Assembly: GCF_040675465.1 (NCBI RefSeq)
Contig: NZ_JBFAPA010000007.1
Span: 1 to 64,000 of the forward strand
Length of the DNA stretch: 64,000 nt
DNA from: Kibdelosporangium sp040675465
Lineage (GTDB): Bacteria; Actinomycetota; Actinomycetes; Mycobacteriales; Pseudonocardiaceae
Direction: 5' to 3'
Of the stretch, positions 60,163 to 64,000 are shown piece after piece. The notes beneath the pieces are model-generated. The model was not told where the DNA came from. It saw only the letters and a program-made list of their open reading frames with translations, and searched no databases. Position 1 is the stretch's first letter. Every line of letters begins with the position of its first letter. The position numbers and the translations under genes were made by a program.

Positions 60163-62202
60163 CGGCGTCGACCAGCTGAGCACCACGACCTGGCGGTGGC
60201 CGGGGGAGGGGGTGACGGGGTCGGCGTCCACGTAGGCGACTTTGGACCGCAGAGCGGGAGTGCCGGTGGGGGCGCAGGTGCCTGAACCCTGGCAGAGGAA
60301 GACGTTGAGGTAGACGCTGAAGACGAAGCCGGGGGAGTCGTCGGGGACCTCGATGACGGGCCCGGCGAAGGAGAAGCTGCCGGTGAGCTTGACCCACAGG
60401 GACCGGGCGATGACACCGAAGCGGAACACCTGCTCGGCCACGTTGTTCAGGGTGAGGTCCACCGCTGCCCGGGGGGCGTAGGTGGTGCCTTGGACGTAGA
60501 ACTGGTTGCCGTTGTTGTTGACGGTGGTGACGAGGGCGCACCTCGATGCGTTGCCGTTGCCGGTGTAGGGGGTCGCGGTGACGCAGCCGGTGTTGGCGCG
60601 GAACGCCGGGGCGATGTAGGACAGGTCGAGCTGGATGCCGTCGAGGTCGGTGGTGCCCTTCTTCAGCACGGACTTGAAGGCCAGGTCGAGACCGGTCAAC
60701 CCGGAGTCGTGCGTGAACGTCCGCAGCGAGGACGTGACGTCAAGGCTGTCGACCTGTCCAGCGGCGGTGCCAGTGGGAACGGTGACGGTGAACGGGGTCC
60801 CGTTCTTGGGAGTGACCACAGTGGACAGCGACTCGCTGGGGCTGCCGCCCGAACCCGGCGTGAACCGGTGACCGATGCGGAGCTTGGCGGACAAGAGGTT
60901 GCTGCCCGCTGGGATCGACACCGGGTAGCCGGTCAGGTTGATCTGGCCGTTGGCGGAGCTGTTGCCGGCGTTGGCAAAGCTGCTGAAAGACCCGGCCGCA
61001 TAGGTGGTCTCGATGTTCGCGACCGCAGCGGCAGTGGCCGGGGTGAAGTTGGTCGCACTCACCGTGGGGGCGGTCAGTCCATTGGTGACGGTCGTCGAGT
61101 CTGAGCCGGTCTTCAGGCCGTACACCGCGAGCGGGGGTTTGTTCGCGCTGTAGGTCCCGCAGATCTCCGCTTGGCCCGACTTCACGGCGAACTGGCTGTC
61201 ACCGCCGAAGATGAACTGCACGCCGGTCGCGGTGGGATCTTTGATCGGGTTCTGGCAGGAGCCGGGGATCGTGGGGTTGGCAGGCGGACTCGCCAGCACG
61301 GCGCCCGTGCTGTTCACCGGCGTCCCGGCGACCAGCTTGCCACTGTCCACAGTCCACACATTGGTGCCGGACGGCAGCGCCGGATTGGAGTTGGCGCCGG
61401 AGTTGTGGAAATCGAAGTAGTACGCGCCCGGCTTGAACCACCACACCTTGTCCTTGCAGCTCCCGCCGCCGGACATCAAGTCGGTCAACCCGACGGCGTC
61501 GTCGTAGTAACCCGGCTCGAACGTGATCACCGTGCCGGTGCAACTGGGCACCGGACGATAAGCCGGCGGCGACGAGATCGAAGGCGAGTAGCTGGGGTCG
61601 TCACCGAGGGGGTTCGCGACGGCGCCGTAGTTGCACGAGGGCGCGGGGTTGCTGACGATCGTGCCGCTGCACGCGCCACGGGCGTAGACGCGGGTGTTCG
61701 TGGTCAAGGCGCCGCTGGTGACGTTGATGTTCGAGTTGGAGAACACGATGCCGTGCACGTTGAACGACGAGCCGGAGTTCGGTTGGTCGATGTGCAGACC
61801 GTCCTCACCGGACACCTTGCCCAGGGTGAGGATCGCGTTGCCGGGCCGGTTGCACTGGGACAGCGATGGACACTGGATCAGCACGCGGGCCGGATCGGGC
61901 GAGCACGTCACCGAGGCCGAACCGGAGCTGGAGAAGTTGTTCAGCGTCAACGTGTTCGAACCGCCGAAACAGTTCTGGCCGGTGCCGTTGTGGTAGTCGC
62001 TGTTGCGGATGGAGTTCACCGCGGTCTGCATGGCCCCGTCGGCGTCGTAGATCGCGGCGGCCTGGTCCCGAAGCTCGACCGTGGTCCGGACACTCGTGTC
62101 GGCCAACGACAACACCGCGGTCACCCCGAGGGCGATGACGGTCACCAGGACCAGCACCATCACCAGGGAGGCCCCGGACTCGTCGCGCAGCGCGCGTTTC
62201 AT
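60157..62202 (-). CDS. large PilX-like pilus-associated protein
   Basis: A 681-residue protein with an N-terminal helix (GASLVMVLVLVTVIALGVTA) resembling the PilX/GspK type of minor pilin-like proteins, followed by a large exported domain rich in Gly/Ser/Asn with paired cysteines (QNCFGGSN, VTCSPD, QCPSLSQCN, RGACSG, PSCNYGA). A LNNVAEQVFRFGVIARSLWV segment lies near the C-terminus. It overlaps the second prepilin gene by ATGA. The large size compared with PilX suggests a tip or adhesin role; this is inference. Confidence 0.72.
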   Translation of the reverse strand: MKRALRDESGASLVMVLVLVTVIALGVTAVLSLADTSVRTTVELRDQAAAIYDADGAMQTAVNSIRNSDYHNGTGQNCFGGSNTLTLNNFSSSGSASVTCSPDPARVLIQCPSLSQCNRPGNAILTLGKVSGEDGLHIDQPNSGSSFNVHGIVFSNSNINVTSGALTTNTRVYARGACSGTIVSNPAPSCNYGAVANPLGDDPSYSPSISSPPAYRPVPSCTGTVITFEPGYYDDAVGLTDLMSGGGSCKDKVWWFKPGAYYFDFHNSGANSNPALPSGTNVWTVDSGKLVAGTPVNSTGAVLASPPANPTIPGSCQNPIKDPTATGVQFIFGGDSQFAVKSGQAEICGTYSANKPPLAVYGLKTGSDSTTVTNGLTAPTVSATNFTPATAAAVANIETTYAAGSFSSFANAGNSSANGQINLTGYPVSIPAGSNLLSAKLRIGHRFTPGSGGSPSESLSTVVTPKNGTPFTVTVPTGTAAGQVDSLDVTSSLRTFTHDSGLTGLDLAFKSVLKKGTTDLDGIQLDLSYIAPAFRANTGCVTATPYTGNGNASRCALVTTVNNNGNQFYVQGTTYAPRAAVDLTLNNVAEQVFRFGVIARSLWVKLTGSFSFAGPVIEVPDDSPGFVFSVYLNVFLCQGSGTCAPTGTPALRSKVAYVDADPVTPSPGHRQVVVLSWSTPS

Positions 62203-62828
62203 GTCTGCCTCCGTTGGCCGTTCACACTCACCGGGTACGGGTCGACCCCGGTTTTCCTGAGGGTGAACGCGATCGTCACGTGCTGGGGGACGGCGACCGC
62301 GTCACAGGTGCTGGAGCAGGTCACGGAAAGCGTGGTGCCGTCGACGTTGTGTGCGACGACCACATCGGACGTCGCCGCGGCCGTGCACTTGATTCGGTGC
62401 AGCTCGGCCCCGCTCAGGTAGTAGCCGACGATGTCCGTACTCACAGTCGCGGGCGACGCGGAGTTGTCCCAGTTGTCAGAAAGGAAGCGCACCGTCGAAT
62501 TAGGCGTAGCCGCTGTGCCGCAGGTGTTCCCGTTGGCGTTGTAAGCGGCGTTGAGCTGGATCGACGACTTGTACGGCAGGTTCCCGGACGCGTCCGGCGT
62601 CCCGGTGTAGTCCCGGACACCAATGGAGGACACGTCTTTCGCGAAGTACGCGGCGGTCAGCTGGGCGTCGTGGGAGAGTTCGAGCCGGTTGGACGTCTCA
62701 CCGGTGTTGCGCAACGAACCCATCAGCGCGTTGGCCAGCGGCACGGTGATGACGCCGATGATCACGATGGCGATCAGCAGCTCGACGAGGGTGAACCCGG
62801 CCTCGCGCTCGGGTGCCGGCCTCAACAC
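62199..62828 (-). CDS. type IV prepilin-like protein (PulJ/PilW type)
   Basis: About 209 residues. The prepilin cleavage site is GFTLVELL: leader PAPEREAG then FTLVELLIAIVIIGVITVPL, which is the hydrophobic N-terminal helix and Glu5. The rest is an exported globular domain with Cys pairs (GNTCGTAA, RIKCTAAA, VTCSSTCD), typical of pseudopilins. Start is uncertain: GTG at 62828 gives an 11-residue leader, and an ATG at 62849 would add seven residues; neither has a strong binding site. It overlaps both neighbours by a few bases, so the four pilus genes are one transcript. Confidence 0.8.
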   Translation of the reverse strand: MLRPAPEREAGFTLVELLIAIVIIGVITVPLANALMGSLRNTGETSNRLELSHDAQLTAAYFAKDVSSIGVRDYTGTPDASGNLPYKSSIQLNAAYNANGNTCGTAATPNSTVRFLSDNWDNSASPATVSTDIVGYYLSGAELHRIKCTAAATSDVVVAHNVDGTTLSVTCSSTCDAVAVPQHVTIAFTLRKTGVDPYPVSVNGQRRQT

Positions 62829-63265
62829 AGCGAGTCCGAAAGACGGCATGGCTTGCGCAGGACGACCACGACGCTCTCGGCGGCGCGCCCGTCGTCCGAG
62901 GCCACGCGGACGGTCAGCTGCTGCACCCCGGTGTCCGTGCCGCAGCTGGTCTGCCAGCCGGAGTTCCAGTACCGCAACGAACCCGCGACCACGGACTTCG
63001 AAAAGCCCGCGGGCACGGTGAACCCGGCGGGGGAGCTGTAGGAAGCCGCGGAGGCGCAAGCGACATAGCCACCCGAGGCGACCGCACGCTCGATCGCCTC
63101 GGAGTAGTCGCGGGCGTAGGCCCCGGCGGTGGACTGCTTGCGGTGCACGTCGGAGACCAGCACCGACGTGGTCAGCCCGCCGATGATGGCGACCAGCGCG
63201 ATGCCCATGATCACCACCGCGATCACCAGCTCCAGCAGGGTCTCCCCGCTCTCGTCCGATCTCAT
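62822..63265 (-). CDS. type IV prepilin-like protein (PulI/PilV type)
   Basis: A 147-residue prepilin. The N-terminus is RSDESGETLLELVIAVVIMG, so the site is SG|ETLLEL with a helix LELVIAVVIMGIALVAIIG, typical of minor pilins. The exported part has Cys residues YVACASAA, QTSCGTDT and RKPCRLSD that may pair. The ATG at 63265 overlaps the pilC stop (ATGA), so it is coupled to PilC. Substrate of the prepilin peptidase at 59383. Confidence 0.82.
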   Translation of the reverse strand: MRSDESGETLLELVIAVVIMGIALVAIIGGLTTSVLVSDVHRKQSTAGAYARDYSEAIERAVASGGYVACASAASYSSPAGFTVPAGFSKSVVAGSLRYWNSGWQTSCGTDTGVQQLTVRVASDDGRAAESVVVVLRKPCRLSDSLC

Positions 63266-64000
63266 TGCACGCCGACCTGGTTGAAGATCCCGTACATCGC
63301 CGACACCAACGCGATCGCCACGAACCCGACGACCAGGCCCATCACGATGATCACGGTCGGTTCGAACAGGCTGATCAGCTTCTTGAGCTTGTAGTCCAGC
63401 TCGCCCTCGTAGTACCGCGCGGTGACCTCCAGCTGCGCGTCCAGCGTGCCGGTGTCCTCGCCGACCCGCATCATCCGCGCGGCGGTCGGCGGGAACAGCC
63501 CGGTCGCGGCCAGCGGCCCGGCCAGCCCCTCTCCCTCCATCACGGCCTCGGAAACCCGCCCGAGCGCCCGCATGAACACCCTGTTGCGCAACGATCCCGT
63601 GGCTACCCGCAGCGCTTCCGGCAGCGTCACACCCGCGCTCACCATCGACGACAGGATCCGGCAGAACCGTTCCACCAAAGCGAACCGGACCGTGTGACCG
63701 ACCACCGGCACCCGCAAGAACACCCGATCCCGCGCGAACCGCCCGCCCTCACTCCGCAAAGCCAGGAACACAGCCAGAACCAGCACCGCGAGACCGGACA
63801 GCAACAACCACCAGTACTCGGTCAGGAAGTCCGTGACCGCCAGCAACATCCGGGTCGCCAACGGCAGTTCCGCGCCCAGACCCGAGAAGAACACCTTGAA
63901 CCGCGGCAGGACGAACCCGGCCAGCACGACTACGGTCACCACGGACATCGCGGCGATCATCGCCGGGTAGATCGCGGCGGACCGGACCTTCCGGCGCGCC
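63262..64000 (-). CDS. pilC: type IV pilus/type II secretion inner-membrane protein PilC (partial)
   Basis: The C-terminal ~246 residues of a GspF/PilC polytopic protein; the gene continues beyond the window's right edge in the 5' direction. Visible signatures are FSGLGAELPLATRMLLAVTD, the second GspF domain with FALVERFCRILSSMVSAGVT and LPEALRVATGSLRNRV, and the C-terminal EPTVIIVMGLVVGFVAIALV helix. Just inside the edge KVRSAAIYPAMIAAM continues the frame, as expected for the family. It anchors the pilus motor; the PilB/PilT ATPases should lie outside the window. Confidence 0.88.
   Translation of the reverse strand, partial: ARRKVRSAAIYPAMIAAMSVVTVVVLAGFVLPRFKVFFSGLGAELPLATRMLLAVTDFLTEYWWLLLSGLAVLVLAVFLALRSEGGRFARDRVFLRVPVVGHTVRFALVERFCRILSSMVSAGVTLPEALRVATGSLRNRVFMRALGRVSEAVMEGEGLAGPLAATGLFPPTAARMMRVGEDTGTLDAQLEVTARYYEGELDYKLKKLISLFEPTVIIVMGLVVGFVAIALVSAMYGIFNQVGVQ

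Overview
This 64-kb window is high-GC actinobacterial DNA. The content points to the Pseudonocardiaceae (relatives of Amycolatopsis, Lentzea and Kibdelosporangium), but the genus cannot be fixed from this sequence alone. The evidence is an Lsr2 nucleoid protein, a DUF3145 protein, a MabR-type regulator beside fabD-fabH-acpM-fabF, the homodimeric pyruvate dehydrogenase AceE, AhpE, and an iniR/iniB-iniA-iniC locus. Many genes start at GTG or TTG, and many neighbours share ATGA, GTGA or TTGA stop/start overlaps.

Layout. The window opens with the end of a 23S rRNA, a 5S rRNA and its terminator (1-299). Next come a Tat-exported amidase, an alpha/beta hydrolase, Lsr2, a MarR regulator with a coupled membrane protein, DUF3145 and a small anchored protein (424-6025). 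A tightly coupled seven-gene minus-strand operon (6013-12558) encodes a BMP-type nucleoside ABC importer followed by a cysteine hydrolase, a PfkB kinase and a nucleoside phosphorylase; it looks like uptake and breakdown of a nucleoside or an analogue. The fatty-acid operon with its PucR-type regulator fills 12687-17571. A repeat-rich gap, then ndh, pnuC, an M14 peptidase and an MFS exporter (18350-22748) lie between that regulator and aceE-DUF3052-ahpE. The flanking order matches the remembered M. tuberculosis Rv2238c-Rv2245 neighbourhood.

From a tRNA-Val (26842) to about 29960 the sequence is visibly less GC-rich and carries three related exported proteins that no named family explains. A HelD/UvrD-like helicase follows, with a one-base contraction of an A-run that breaks its frame. 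After a secreted glucosaminidase with a lectin-like propeller comes the ini region (34347-43466): iniR is coupled to a membrane-anchored Hsp70 without a substrate-binding domain, and diverges from iniB-iniA-iniC, where IniA and IniC are dynamin-like GTPases. The shared promoter region is rich in palindromes.

From 43470 on are a large palindromic repeat, two very large secreted proteins (a glucose-dehydrogenase/LamG protein and a subtilase with a C-terminal malectin domain) flanking a TrmB/LuxR hybrid regulator, a reductase-like gene with drifting codon use, a decayed 13E12/HNH gene, a second large LuxR ATPase regulator with a DinB-like partner, a secreted hydrolase, and the edge of a type IV pilus locus (prepilin peptidase, PilX-like protein, two prepilins, PilC) that runs off the right end.

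The most unusual parts are the Hsp70-IniR/ini dynamin region with its structured leaders, the trio of exported proteins with a shared Cys-ended C-terminal module beside the tRNA, and the nucleoside importer-catabolism operon. All functions are read from motifs and gene order; no database search was run.
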